A stretch of 64,000 nucleotides of DNA from Xanthobacter tagetidis (GCF_003667445.1 NZ_RCTF01000002.1:124001-188000), one strand, 5' to 3'; shown: positions 18,012 through 27,034, numbered from the stretch's first letter. Made by a program: numbers and translations. The notes: generated by a model not told the origin, from the letters alone.

Positions 18012-18070
18012 GGCCTGTCCTCCCGGCGCAGGGCGCACGGGGGCCGACCTGCGCCTGGGCGCAGCCTCAT
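18008..18070 (-). CDS. Possible 20-residue leader ORF after the GntR gene
   Basis: ATG 18070 follows GAGGGAGGATCGACC, an excellent ribosome site. The 20-residue Arg/Pro-rich product (MRLRPGAGRPPCALRREDRP) ends in an ATGA overlap with the next small frame. It is a leader-peptide candidate; function unknown. Confidence 0.35.
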   Translation of the reverse strand: MRLRPGAGRPPCALRREDRP

Positions 18071-18154
18071 GGTCGATCCTCCCTCGCGGCGGGGCTGTCC
18101 GCCCACGCTCTCATTGTCGATTGCCGGCCGGCGTTGGCGCGCCGGCAGGACCTT

Positions 18155-18862
18155 TCACAGCCGGGTCAGGCCGTATTGCTCGATGATGCGCACCATCTGT
18201 CCCGACGCCTTCTCGCGGTGATCGCGATAGAGCCGGGTGGCGCGGGCGGGGTCGCCGGCGAGGATGGCTTCCACCACCTCCCGGTGCTCGCGCGTGGAAT
18301 CGGTCGGCTTCGGCCGGAGCCGCAGCGTGAACATGCGGGCGCGGTGGGACTGCTCCCACACCGCCATGACCATGGCGGCGAGCCGGCGGTTGCCGCACAG
18401 TTCCACCAGGGACAGGTGAAATCGCTCGTCGGCCTTCGCCCAGGAATCGAGGTCGTCGCGCTCCATGGCGGCGGCCATGGCGTCGCAGGCCTCCACCAGC
18501 GGCGCGATCTCGTCCGCCGAGGGCTGGCGCGCCGCGAGTTGCTCGGTGGCGACCAGTTCGAGGCCGATCATGATCTGGTAGATTTCGGTCATGTCGCGCG
18601 GCGCCAGCGGCAGCACGGTCATGCCGTGGCGCGGCACGACGCGCACGAGGCCTTCGTGCTCCAGGCGGATCATCGCCTCGCGCACCGGGGTGCGAGACAG
18701 CCCGAGATCGTTCGCCAGCGCCTGCTCCAGAACCGCGGTTCCGGGGGCGTACTCGTTATCGAGGATGCGCTGCTTGATGGTGGCATAGGCCACCTGCGCC
18801 GACTTTTCGCCGGTCTTGGGGGACGCCGCCAAAGGGCGGGACTGGGAGGCCGCGAACGTCAT
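18155..18862 (-). CDS. GntR family transcriptional regulator (FCD subfamily)
   Basis: A 235-residue regulator. Residues about 25-90 form the winged helix (IKQRILDNEYAPGTAVLEQA, LGLSRTPVREAMIRLEHEG); the rest is the helical FCD effector domain with typical metal-site residues (DERFHLSLVELCGN). ATG 18862 is chosen because the upstream extension to 18898 runs through an AT-rich direct repeat that looks like control DNA. Lying directly upstream of the NitT/TauT operon, it probably represses it until the substrate binds (inference). Confidence 0.88.
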   Translation of the reverse strand: MTFAASQSRPLAASPKTGEKSAQVAYATIKQRILDNEYAPGTAVLEQALANDLGLSRTPVREAMIRLEHEGLVRVVPRHGMTVLPLAPRDMTEIYQIMIGLELVATEQLAARQPSADEIAPLVEACDAMAAAMERDDLDSWAKADERFHLSLVELCGNRRLAAMVMAVWEQSHRARMFTLRLRPKPTDSTREHREVVEAILAGDPARATRLYRDHREKASGQMVRIIEQYGLTRL

Positions 18863-18863
18863 G

Positions 18864-18883
18864 ATGCGATAACGTATGCGATA
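18864..18883. promoter_or_regulatory. Direct repeat ATGCGATA at GntR gene start
   Basis: ATGCGATA occurs at 18864-18871 and 18876-18883, one helical turn apart (12 bases), just upstream of the GntR start in an AT-rich island. Candidate autoregulatory operator. Confidence 0.35.
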
Positions 18884-19012
18884 TTGTGCGCATTGCAAGC
18901 GCCTTCGCGCGGCGGGGGAAATGGCGGCGGGGGGCCTTGCATTCCCCGCCGTGCACCGGCACAGGGGGAAGGCCGGGCTGCCCGACGCCCCGGCCTATCC
19001 AGGGAGCGGTTC

Positions 19013-19282
19013 ATGAAACGAGTTGTGGCGAGCCTCGCGGTACTGGCGGCCCTTGCGACCCCGGCGCTGGCCGATGCTGCCGCGGCGAACCGTTGCGCTG
19101 CCAAGCTTCCCGAGGATGCGCGGGCGATCTACAACGCCAGCGCCCCCCTGCTGGTGAAGGGCGCCGATGGGCGCACGATCGTCACCGAGCAGACCCGCAA
19201 GCTGGTCCTGTCCGGCAAGGTGAGCCACCTGTCCGCCAACACCGCGGCCATGGCCGCCGCCGACTGCCTGGTCCTGCGCTGA
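19013..19282 (+). CDS. Small secreted hypothetical protein
   Basis: An 89-residue protein with a clear signal peptide (MKRVVASLAVLAALATPALA, cleavage near residue 20). The mature part has two cysteines near its ends (positions about 28 and 85), which could form one disulfide. The ATG at 19013 follows AGGGAGCGG. I do not recognise the family; it is periplasmic if exported. Confidence 0.75.
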   Translation: MKRVVASLAVLAALATPALADAAAANRCAAKLPEDARAIYNASAPLLVKGADGRTIVTEQTRKLVLSGKVSHLSANTAAMAAADCLVLR

Positions 19283-19403
19283 CGGGCGCGCCGCCGCGCC
19301 CGACGTGCGGCGCGGCGGACGGTTGTCGGGCGCCCGCGCCCTCGCTATAGAACCATTCGAAGAGCGGGCCTTCGCCCGCGCGGCAAGCGGGCACGGGCAC
19401 ATC

Positions 19404-19709
19404 ATGGTGGCGCGCATCTACAGGCCGTCGCGCAATGCGATGCAATCGGGCGTGGCGAAGACCAAGAGTTGGGTTCTCGACTACGAGCCCGAGCACGCGC
19501 GCATGGTGGAGCCGCTGATGGGCTACACCTCGTCCGCCGACATGCGCAGCCAGATTCGCCTGACCTTCGCCACCAAGGAAGAGGCGGTGGCCTATGCGGA
19601 GAAGCGCGGCATCCCCTTCCGCGTGTTCGAGCCGCACGAAGCCGAGCGCAAGAAGATTTCCTATTCCGACAATTTCGCCTTCAAGCGCATGGGCCAGTGG
19701 ACCCACTGA
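19404..19709 (+). CDS. NADH dehydrogenase (complex I) NDUFS4-like accessory subunit
   Basis: A 101-residue protein of the ETC complex I subunit family (PF04800; NDUFS4, the 18-kDa subunit). Hallmarks are ARIYRPSRNAMQSG, KSWVLDYEP, PLMGYTSSADM and the C-terminal NFAFKRMGQWTH. In alphaproteobacteria it is an accessory subunit of respiratory complex I and is commonly encoded away from the nuo operon, next to a tRNA as here. Length is typical. Confidence 0.93.
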   Translation: MVARIYRPSRNAMQSGVAKTKSWVLDYEPEHARMVEPLMGYTSSADMRSQIRLTFATKEEAVAYAEKRGIPFRVFEPHEAERKKISYSDNFAFKRMGQWTH

Positions 19710-19786
19710 AAGGCCGGGGTGCGGCGCGCCTCGTCGCCGCGCGGCGCTTCCATCCGCGCCGACGGACGACTAAAACCTCATGCTCC

Positions 19787-19863
19787 GGCCCCGTAGCTCA
19801 GCTGGATAGAGCAAGTGCCTTCTAAGCACTAGGTCGCAGGTTCGAGCCCTGCCGGGGTCGCCA
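19787..19863 (+). tRNA. tRNA-Arg (anticodon TCT)
   Basis: A 77-base cloverleaf including the encoded CCA. The acceptor stem pairs GGCCCCG with CGGGGTC, the D stem is GCTC/GAGC, the anticodon stem is AGTGC/GCACT with loop CTTCTAA (anticodon TCT at 19821-19823), and the T stem is GCAGG/CCTGC with TTCGAGC. It reads AGA, a rare codon in this GC-rich genome. Confidence 0.97.
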
Positions 19864-19873
19864 GCGCCGATTC

Positions 19874-20155
19874 TCAGGCAATGTGAAGCGGCCCGCAGTG
19901 CGTGCCGGCACGGCTGTCTTCGCCCGAAGGCGCCAGAATCCCGAAGGCTGCTATGAGCCGCGGGCAGAAAATCTCTCTGGTGTGGTCGAACGCGTAGACG
20001 CAGGCGCCTACCGCCCACTCGCAATCCGACTCGGCCATTTCCAGCGCACACGCCAGATCGAAGCACACGGTCTCGCCGTCCAATTGCAGCTCGCCCTGCT
20101 GCGTCATGGCGAATGTCTTGATGAGATATGCTGCGGCGCAAGCTGCCCGTGGCAT
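19874..20155 (-). CDS. Small hypothetical protein
   Basis: A 93-residue product, not recognised. It is acidic in the middle (DGETVCFDLACALEMAESDCEW) with several cysteines and a C-terminal CGPLHIA. ATG 20155 has GGGAGA about 10 bases upstream; a later ATG at 20107 (MTQQGEL) is possible, and the frame extends upstream to 20245. It is convergent with, and 10 bases from, the tRNA gene. Confidence 0.5.
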   Translation of the reverse strand: MPRAACAAAYLIKTFAMTQQGELQLDGETVCFDLACALEMAESDCEWAVGACVYAFDHTREIFCPRLIAAFGILAPSGEDSRAGTHCGPLHIA

Positions 20156-20260
20156 GATGCAAAATCTCCCGCGCGAAGACACATTCCGCGGATTCGGCCG
20201 CAGACCCTTCGCCACGGAACGACCATAACGCGCGCAAGAACGCAAAGGCTACCTTATTTG

Positions 20261-20270
20261 TTAGCGCTAA
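20261..20270. promoter_or_regulatory. TTAGCGCTAA palindrome upstream of antiporter gene
   Basis: A perfect 10-base palindrome 36 bases before the antiporter start, in a locally AT-richer stretch between two divergent genes. Candidate operator only. Confidence 0.3.
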
Positions 20271-20305
20271 TGCGGCAGCCTGTTGCAGGCAGAGTTGGAG
20301 CGGGG

Positions 20306-22078
20306 ATGGGATCGGTTGTCCTCTCGAACGTCGTCCTCCTGGTTGCTGCGCTGCTGGTGGTTGCCGGGACCTTGTCGAGCCTGCTCGCGGCCCGGTTCGG
20401 CGCGCCGATCCTGCTGGTGTTTCTCCTGCTCGGCGTGCTGGCGGGAGAGGGCGGGCCGGGCGGGATCCATTTCGACGATTATTGGGCCACCTACATGGTG
20501 GGATCGGCCGCGCTCGCCGTGATCCTGTTCGATGGCGGCCTCAGGATGCGCGTCGCCAGCATGCGCGGAGCGCTGGCGCCGGCCCTGGCGCTCTCGACCG
20601 TGGGTGTGGTGCTCACGGCGGTGCTGGTGGCGATGGTCGCGGCGCCGCTGCTGTCGCTTTCGCCGATGGAGGCCTTCCTGGTCGGTGCCATCGTCGCCTC
20701 CACCGATGCTGCAGCGGTGTTCTTCCTGGTGCGGGCCCAGGGGCTGCATCTCACCCGGCGGGTAGGGGCGGCGATCGAGATCGAATCGGCCACCAACGAT
20801 CCGGCGGCGGTCTTCCTCACCGTTCTCCTGGTGGAACTGCTCACCGCCAATCTAGCGGACCCCGGCGCGGCCGTGCTGCTCGGCGTCGTCCGCGAACTGG
20901 CGGTGGGGGCGGCGGTGGGGGTGGCCGGCGGCTTCGCCCTGGCCTGGCTTATCAACCGCGTGGATCTGCCTGGAGGCCTTCACCCGGTGCTGGTGGTGGC
21001 GTTCGCGGTGCTGCTTCTGGCCCTGACCGGGCTGCTGCACGGCTCTGGCTTTCTCGCCGTGTTCCTCGCGGGCCTCGTCATCGGCAACCGGCCGGTGCGG
21101 GCGCTGGCGCCCATCACCGGCTTCCTCGATACGGTGACCTGGCTGTGCCAGATCGTCATGTTCGTGATGCTCGGTTTGCTGGTCTCGCCGCAGAAGCTGG
21201 TGGAGTATGCGCTGCCGGCGCTCGGGGTGGCGGCCTTCCTGGTCCTCGTCGGGCGGCCGGTGGCGGTGTTCGCCTGCCTCGCGCCGTTCCGCTTCTCCGC
21301 CAAGGAGAAAACCTTCATTTCCTGGGCGGGCCTGCGCGGTGCGGTGTCGATCTTCCTCGCCACCATCCCCATGCTGGCTCAGCTGCCGGATGCGGAGGTC
21401 TATTTCAACGTTGCCTTCGTGGTGGTGTTCGTCTCCCTCGTTTTGCATGGCTGGACGCTGGTGGCGGCCGCGCGCCGGCTCGACGTGGCGCTGTCCGACC
21501 CGACGCCGGCGGTGCGACGCTTCGAGATCGACCTGCCCGGACAGATCGACCAGGAACTGGTCGCCTATCCGGTCACCGAGGGGACGCCGGCCGCCGGCGC
21601 CATGGCGCTGCCCGCCTGGGCGCGGCTGGTCTTCGTGATGCGCGAGGGGCAGATCATGACGCCGGAGGCCTCAGGTCCCCTGCGGCCGGGCGACTACGGC
21701 TACCTTCTGGTGCCCCCATACAAGGTGCTCGACCTCGACCGGATGTTCCGTCCGCGGGAGGCGACGGTGTTCCTCGACGTGGCCGCCTTTCCGTTCGCCG
21801 GTATGGTCCGCCTCGCCGACCTGGCCGATCTCTACGGCCTGCCCATAACCGACGCGGAGCGCGGATTTTCCATCGCCGAGGCGTTCGCCGACCGCTCCGA
21901 CGGGCACCCCTTTCCGGGCATGCGCATCGGCTTCGGCGACGGCGCCGTGATCGAGGTTCTGGAGGTGGACGAGAACGGGGTGAAGGACGCGATCCTGCGG
22001 CTCGAGCCGAGCGGGCTCAAGCGCGGCATCGCCACGGTGCGAAAGCTTCTGGGCCGTCCGATCCAGGACGACGACTGA
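20306..22078 (+). CDS. CPA1 family potassium/proton antiporter (NhaP2/CvrA type)
   Basis: A 590-residue antiporter. About 12-13 helices fill residues 1-400, with the ion-site motif ESATNDPAAVFLTV and the WAGLRGAVSIFLA helix of CPA1 exchangers. The cytoplasmic tail contains a TrkA_C/RCK_C-like domain (about 410-490, ending GDYGYLLVPP) and a CorC/HlyC-type C-terminal domain (about 500-590). That tail distinguishes NhaP2/CvrA from plain Na+/H+ exchangers and suggests K+ extrusion control. ATG 20306 follows GGAGCGGGG. Confidence 0.9.
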   Translation: MGSVVLSNVVLLVAALLVVAGTLSSLLAARFGAPILLVFLLLGVLAGEGGPGGIHFDDYWATYMVGSAALAVILFDGGLRMRVASMRGALAPALALSTVGVVLTAVLVAMVAAPLLSLSPMEAFLVGAIVASTDAAAVFFLVRAQGLHLTRRVGAAIEIESATNDPAAVFLTVLLVELLTANLADPGAAVLLGVVRELAVGAAVGVAGGFALAWLINRVDLPGGLHPVLVVAFAVLLLALTGLLHGSGFLAVFLAGLVIGNRPVRALAPITGFLDTVTWLCQIVMFVMLGLLVSPQKLVEYALPALGVAAFLVLVGRPVAVFACLAPFRFSAKEKTFISWAGLRGAVSIFLATIPMLAQLPDAEVYFNVAFVVVFVSLVLHGWTLVAAARRLDVALSDPTPAVRRFEIDLPGQIDQELVAYPVTEGTPAAGAMALPAWARLVFVMREGQIMTPEASGPLRPGDYGYLLVPPYKVLDLDRMFRPREATVFLDVAAFPFAGMVRLADLADLYGLPITDAERGFSIAEAFADRSDGHPFPGMRIGFGDGAVIEVLEVDENGVKDAILRLEPSGLKRGIATVRKLLGRPIQDDD

Positions 22079-22158
22079 AATCCCGTCCGATCCCGCCACG
22101 TTCCCGCCTTGTCCGCGCGGAAGACTCGGGACGGTACCAATCTTGGGGGACTAGCGGC

Positions 22159-22440
22159 GTGCGGCTGTTCATGAGGCGCAGGGGGCAGGAGGGGGAGGGG
22201 AGCCGGGATGCGGCGCGCGTCCTCGCCGAGCTTGCCCGCCGGGTGCTCGACCTCGACGAAGCGACGACGGTCTCCATCTCCGAGATCGCCTGCGGCGATC
22301 CGGCCTGCGGCGGCGCCGAGACGGTGGTGCTGGTGATGCGTCCCGGCCGGCGCACCGAGGCGGCCAAGGTCAAGTGCCCCATGGCGCAGGTCACCGAAGA
22401 TGACCTGCGGGCAGCCCTTCGTCCCCTCGCGGAGGCCTGA
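22159..22440 (+). CDS. Small conserved-looking Cys-containing protein of unknown function
   Basis: A 93-residue protein from GTG 22159, chosen because GGGGGA lies at the right distance; ATG 22171 lacks a ribosome site. The core reads ISEIACGDPACGGAETVVL, giving a C-x4-C pair, with a third Cys in VKCPMAQVTEDDL. The pattern suggests a compact metal- or disulfide-stabilised fold; no function can be assigned. Confidence 0.65.
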   Translation: MRLFMRRRGQEGEGSRDAARVLAELARRVLDLDEATTVSISEIACGDPACGGAETVVLVMRPGRRTEAAKVKCPMAQVTEDDLRAALRPLAEA

Positions 22441-22590
22441 CTCACGCGATCACGGGTTTGTCAGGAGGTTGCCCGTTGCCGCCTTGCGCAGTGCAGTCGA
22501 TAAGTTGCCGCTCTCCTTATTTACAGGCTGAAGCTATGATGCGGCGAGGCCGGTCATTCACGGGCGTTTCAGGCGCCGTTTGAGGGGTAT

Positions 22591-23805
22591 ATGTCGCAGC
22601 ATCCCACAGGGTCCGGCCGCGGTGTCCAGGACGGGACGCCTTCGCGAACGACATCGCGCGGCGGCGGGCGCGGGCGCCGGCTGACGCTGGTGGTCGCGCT
22701 GATCGCCGCGGTGGCGGGCGGCGCCTATGGCTGGTCGCACGGCTGGTTCTCGTCCGGCGCACCGGCGGCGAACGCCCAGGCGCCCCAGCGCCAGCAGCGG
22801 GTGGCGGTGCTCGCCGCCCAGGCGGTCAGGAAGCCCATGCCGATCCGGCTGGAAGCGCTCGGCACGGTGGAGGCCATTGTCACCGTGCCCATCCGCTCGC
22901 GGGTCGCCGCCAGCATCGATGCGGTGCGCTTCGCCGACGGCGCCTCGGTGAAGGAAGGCGACGTCCTGTTCGAACTCGACGACCGTGTGGTGCAGGCCCA
23001 GATCCGCCAGGCCGAAGCGACGCTCGCCCGCGACAAGGCGCAGCTCGACAAGGTGAAGCGCGACGTGGAGCGCTATACCGGTCTTGCCGCCCGCAATGCC
23101 GTCTCGCAGGTGCAGGTGGACGACGCCCGCACCGCCGTCGACGTGCAGGAAGCGACGGTCCAGCAGGACGAGGCCAACGTCCAGTCGCTCAAGGTCCAGT
23201 CGGGCTACTACACCATCCGCGCCCCCGTGACCGGGCGCATGGGCATCGCCACCGCGCGGCCGGGAACGGTGATCCGGGTGGACGACGTGCTCGCCACGGT
23301 ACGCCAGACCAGCCCCATCTACGTCGCCTTCGGCGTCCCCGAGCGCTATATCAGCGACCTGCGCGCCGCCAAGGACGCCAAGGTCACCATCGCGCTCCAG
23401 GGCAGCGGCGAGCGGGTGGAAGGTGGCCACGTCGCGGTGATCGACAATACGGTCGATCCGCAGACCGGCACATTGATCGCCCGCGCGCTCTTCCCCAATG
23501 CCGACGAGCGGCTGTGGCCCGGCACGCTGGGCTCGGTGACGGTCACGCTCGGCCAGCAGGACGGCGTGGTCGCGGTGCCGGCGGAAGCGATCCAGAACGG
23601 CCAGAGCGGCACCTTCGTCTTCGTGCTCGACGGCGACGTCGCCCATGTGAAGCCGGTCTCGGTCGCCCGCACCGTGGACGGGCAGGCGGTGGTCACCAAG
23701 GGCCTGGAGGGCGGCGAGACGGTCGTCACCGACGGCCAGCTCTCGCTGCGCGAGGGCGCGCGCGTGAGCATCAAGAACACGCCCCGCCCCGCAGCCGGGA
23801 CCTGA
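22591..23805 (+). CDS. RND efflux transporter periplasmic adaptor (MdtA/AcrA type)
   Basis: A 404-residue membrane fusion protein. An N-terminal membrane anchor (about residues 29-48) is followed by the lipoyl-half motif (VRFADGASVKEGDVLFELDD), a coiled-coil hairpin (about 130-200), the second lipoyl half (YYTIRAPVTGRMGIATARPG) and beta-barrel domains (FGVPERYISDLRAA, LWPGTLGSVTVTLG). It links the inner-membrane pump in the next gene to an outer-membrane channel not encoded here. Confidence 0.93.
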   Translation: MSQHPTGSGRGVQDGTPSRTTSRGGGRGRRLTLVVALIAAVAGGAYGWSHGWFSSGAPAANAQAPQRQQRVAVLAAQAVRKPMPIRLEALGTVEAIVTVPIRSRVAASIDAVRFADGASVKEGDVLFELDDRVVQAQIRQAEATLARDKAQLDKVKRDVERYTGLAARNAVSQVQVDDARTAVDVQEATVQQDEANVQSLKVQSGYYTIRAPVTGRMGIATARPGTVIRVDDVLATVRQTSPIYVAFGVPERYISDLRAAKDAKVTIALQGSGERVEGGHVAVIDNTVDPQTGTLIARALFPNADERLWPGTLGSVTVTLGQQDGVVAVPAEAIQNGQSGTFVFVLDGDVAHVKPVSVARTVDGQAVVTKGLEGGETVVTDGQLSLREGARVSIKNTPRPAAGT

Positions 23806-23811
23806 CGCGCC

Positions 23812-26800
23812 ATGTTCGCCGAACTGTGCATCCGCCGCCCGGTCATGACGACGCTCATGATGCTGTCGCTCGTGGTGGCGGGCCTGTTCGCCTATCGCCA
23901 GCTTCCCGTGGCGGCGCTGCCGCGGGTGGACTTCCCCACCATCACCATCACCGCGACGCTGCCCGGCGCGAGCCCGGAGACCATGGCGACCGCGGTGGCG
24001 ACGCCCATCGAGCGGCAATTGTCCACGGTGGCGGGCATCACCTCGCTCACCTCGTCCAGCACGCAGGGCTCGACCTCGATCACGGTGCAGTTCGACCTGT
24101 CGCGCAACATCGACGATGCCGCGCTCGACGTGCAGTCGGCCTTGTCGGTGGCGCAGCGCCAGCTGCCGGACGAGATGACCACGCCGCCGAGCTTCCGAAA
24201 GGTCAATCCGGCCGACGCGCCGGTGCTGTTCCTGGCGATCTCCTCCGCGACGCTGCCGCTCTCCACCGTGAACGAATATGCCGACACGCTGATCGGCCAG
24301 CAGATTTCGCAGCTTTCCGGCGTCGCCCAGGTGCAGATCTACGGCAGCCAGAAATATGCCGTGCGCATCCGCGTCGATCCGGCGGCGGCGGCGACGCGCA
24401 ACATCTCGGCGGCCGACATCCAGGGCGCGGTGGAAGCGGCGGCCTCCAACACCCCGCTCGGCGTGCTCTCCGGCACCAAGCAGACCTTCACCATCGACCT
24501 CGGCACGCCGAAGGCCGACGCCGAGGTGTTCCGCCGCCTGGTTGTGGCGTGGCGCAACGGCGCGCCGGTGCGGCTCGACGAGATCGCCAGCGTCTCCAAC
24601 GGCGTCGAGAACGAGCGCGTGGCGAGCTGGTTCAACGACACCCGCGCGGTGGTTGTGGCGGTGTTCCGCCAGCCGGATGCCAACACCGTGGCGGTGGTGG
24701 ACGAGGTGCGGGCGCGCCTGCCGCAGTTCCGCGCCCAGCTTCCCGGCTCCATGGACATCTCGGTGCTGAACGACCGCTCGGTCTCGATCCGCGATGCCGT
24801 CGCCGACGTGCAGAAGACGCTGATGGAAGCCATCTTCCTCGTGGTGATGGTGATCTTCCTGTTCCTGCGCAACGTGCGGGCGACGCTGATCCCCTCGCTC
24901 GCGCTGCCCTTGTCCATCGTCGCCACCTTCGCGGCCATGTGGCTGCTGGACTTTTCCATCAACAACATGACGCTGCTGGCGCTCACCTTGTGCGTCGGCT
25001 TCGTGGTGGACGACGCCATCGTCGTGCTGGAGAACATCTATCGCCATATCGAGAACGGCGAGCCGCCCTTCCGGGCGGCGATCCTCGGCACGCGCGAGAT
25101 CAGCTTCACCATCATCTCCATGACGCTGTCGCTGGTGGCGGTGTTCATCCCGGTCCTGTTCATGACCGGGGTGCTCGGGCGCGTGTTCCGCGAGTTCGCC
25201 GTCACCATCTCGGTGGCGATCCTGGTCTCCGGCTTCGTCTCGCTGACGCTGACCCCCATGCTGTGCGCGCGGGTGCTGAAGGCGCCGGACCACCACAAGA
25301 AGCCGAACCTCTTCATGCGCCTCACCGAGCGCATGTTCGACAGCTGGCTTGCCACCTACCGGGTCAGCCTCGACTTCGTGCTGCGGCATCGTCCCTTCAT
25401 GCTGGTGGTGACGTTCGCCACCATCGCCGCCTCGGTCTATCTCTACATCATCATCCCCAAGGGCTTCTTCCCGCAGGAAGACAACGGCTTCATCACCGGC
25501 ACGGTGGAGGCGGCGACCGACAGCTCGTTCGACGCCATGGTGGAACGGCAGAAGAAGGTGGCGGAGGCGGTCAGGGGCGATCCCAACGTCGCCTATCTCG
25601 TCTCCACCGCGGGGGCGACCGGCATCAGCCGCACCACCAATACCGGGCGCATGTTCATCGCGCTCAAGCCGCGCAGCGAGCGCAAGCTCTCCGCCTTCGA
25701 GGTGATCCAGGACCTGCGCAAGCGCGTCGCCGACGTGCCGGGCGTGAAGGTGTTCTTCCAGCCGGTGCAGAACATCAATGTGGGCGGCGTCGCCTCCAAG
25801 AGCCAGTTCCAGTACACGCTGCAAAGCTCGGACACCGAGGCGCTGTACGAGACCGCCAAGCGGATGGAGGAGCGCGTCGCCGCCTTGCCGGGCCTGAGGG
25901 ACGTGACCTCGGACCTGCAGATATCCAACCCCCAGCTCACCATCGACCTCGACAAGGACAAGGCGGCGGCGCTCGGCATCACCGAGCAGATGCTGCGCGA
26001 CGCGCTCTACACCCAGTTCGGCACGCGGCAGGTGGCGACTTTGTTCACGCCCGCCAACCAGTACGCCATCATCGCCGAGGTGCAGCCGCGCTTCCAGCAG
26101 GATGCCGGCGACCTCTCGCGGGTCTATCTGCGCACCTCGTCCGGGTCGGTGGTGCCGCTGGAGACGGTGGCGGACATCCGCCGCACGGTGGGGCCGCTCC
26201 AGGTGGCGCACCAGCAGCAGCAGCCGGCCGTGACCATCTCCTTCAACCTCGCGCCCGGCACCTCGCTCGGCCAGGCGGTGGACGAGATCCGCGCCGTGGA
26301 GCGCGAGGCCGGCCTGCCGGCGACCGTCTCCACCAGCTTCCAGGGCACCGCCCAGGTGTTCCAGGACGCGCTGTCGAGCCAGCCGTTCCTGATCCTGGCG
26401 GCCGTGGTGGTGATCTACATCATGCTCGGCATCCTCTATGAGAGCTTCATCCACCCCATCACGATCCTGTCCGGCCTGCCCTCGGCCGGCATCGGCGCGC
26501 TCCTCACGCTGATGGCGTTCGGCCTGGAGCTGTCGGTGATCGCCATCATCGGCATCATCATGCTGGTGGGCATCGTGAAGAAGAACGCGATCATGATGAT
26601 CGACGTGGCGCTGGAGCGCCGCCGCCGCGGCTACGAGGCGCTCGACGCGATCCGCGAGGCGGCGCTGCTGCGTTTCCGGCCCATCATGATGACGACGCTC
26701 GCCGCCATATTCGGCGTGCTGCCGATCGCGCTCGGCGCCGGCGCAGGCTCGGAGCTGCGGCAGCCGCTGGGCATCGCGGTGGTGGGCGGCCTTCTGGTCT

Positions 26801-26940
26801 CCCAGCTGCTCACGCTCTTCATCACGCCGGTGATCTACCTCTATCTCGACCGGCTCGACGGGGTGGTAAACCGCGCGCTGGCCGGTGGCGCAGGTTCGGA
26901 GCCCGAGGCCGCCGCGGCGGACCGGGCGCCGGCCGAATAG
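23812..26940 (+). CDS. RND efflux transporter permease (MdtB/MdtC-AcrB family)
   Basis: A 1042-residue proton-driven drug/solute exporter, full length. The first helix and periplasmic loop (LPRVDFPTITITATLPGASP), TM4 proton-relay motif (LCVGFVVDDAIVVLENIYRH, with DD) and the C-terminal repeat (GIIMLVGIVKKNAIMMID) are all intact. It begins 6 bases after the adaptor stop. Substrate range cannot be told from sequence; the single permease makes it a homotrimer. Confidence 0.95.
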   Translation: MFAELCIRRPVMTTLMMLSLVVAGLFAYRQLPVAALPRVDFPTITITATLPGASPETMATAVATPIERQLSTVAGITSLTSSSTQGSTSITVQFDLSRNIDDAALDVQSALSVAQRQLPDEMTTPPSFRKVNPADAPVLFLAISSATLPLSTVNEYADTLIGQQISQLSGVAQVQIYGSQKYAVRIRVDPAAAATRNISAADIQGAVEAAASNTPLGVLSGTKQTFTIDLGTPKADAEVFRRLVVAWRNGAPVRLDEIASVSNGVENERVASWFNDTRAVVVAVFRQPDANTVAVVDEVRARLPQFRAQLPGSMDISVLNDRSVSIRDAVADVQKTLMEAIFLVVMVIFLFLRNVRATLIPSLALPLSIVATFAAMWLLDFSINNMTLLALTLCVGFVVDDAIVVLENIYRHIENGEPPFRAAILGTREISFTIISMTLSLVAVFIPVLFMTGVLGRVFREFAVTISVAILVSGFVSLTLTPMLCARVLKAPDHHKKPNLFMRLTERMFDSWLATYRVSLDFVLRHRPFMLVVTFATIAASVYLYIIIPKGFFPQEDNGFITGTVEAATDSSFDAMVERQKKVAEAVRGDPNVAYLVSTAGATGISRTTNTGRMFIALKPRSERKLSAFEVIQDLRKRVADVPGVKVFFQPVQNINVGGVASKSQFQYTLQSSDTEALYETAKRMEERVAALPGLRDVTSDLQISNPQLTIDLDKDKAAALGITEQMLRDALYTQFGTRQVATLFTPANQYAIIAEVQPRFQQDAGDLSRVYLRTSSGSVVPLETVADIRRTVGPLQVAHQQQQPAVTISFNLAPGTSLGQAVDEIRAVEREAGLPATVSTSFQGTAQVFQDALSSQPFLILAAVVVIYIMLGILYESFIHPITILSGLPSAGIGALLTLMAFGLELSVIAIIGIIMLVGIVKKNAIMMIDVALERRRRGYEALDAIREAALLRFRPIMMTTLAAIFGVLPIALGAGAGSELRQPLGIAVVGGLLVSQLLTLFITPVIYLYLDRLDGVVNRALAGGAGSEPEAAAADRAPAE

Positions 26941-26959
26941 TCTTTCTTTGAGATGTTCC

Positions 26960-26996
26960 AATCTTTCCGGATGCCGTCATGGCATCCGGAAAGATT
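26960..26996 (+). terminator. Strong hairpin terminator after RND operon
   Basis: A perfect 16-base inverted repeat (26960-26975 with 26981-26996) around a 5-base loop, 20 bases after the RND permease stop. The hairpin ends in ATTTC rather than a long T-run, but its strength and position fit an intrinsic, possibly bidirectional, terminator. Confidence 0.75.
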
Positions 26997-27034
26997 TCGC
27001 GCGCGTGTCCGGTGCACGTGTTGAAACGTGTGGC

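Noticed and set aside
22558..26961. 1467-codon minus-strand open frame opposite the RND pump
   Set aside because: Composition is Arg/His/Asp-rich with no family features; both plus-strand genes are full-length RND proteins.
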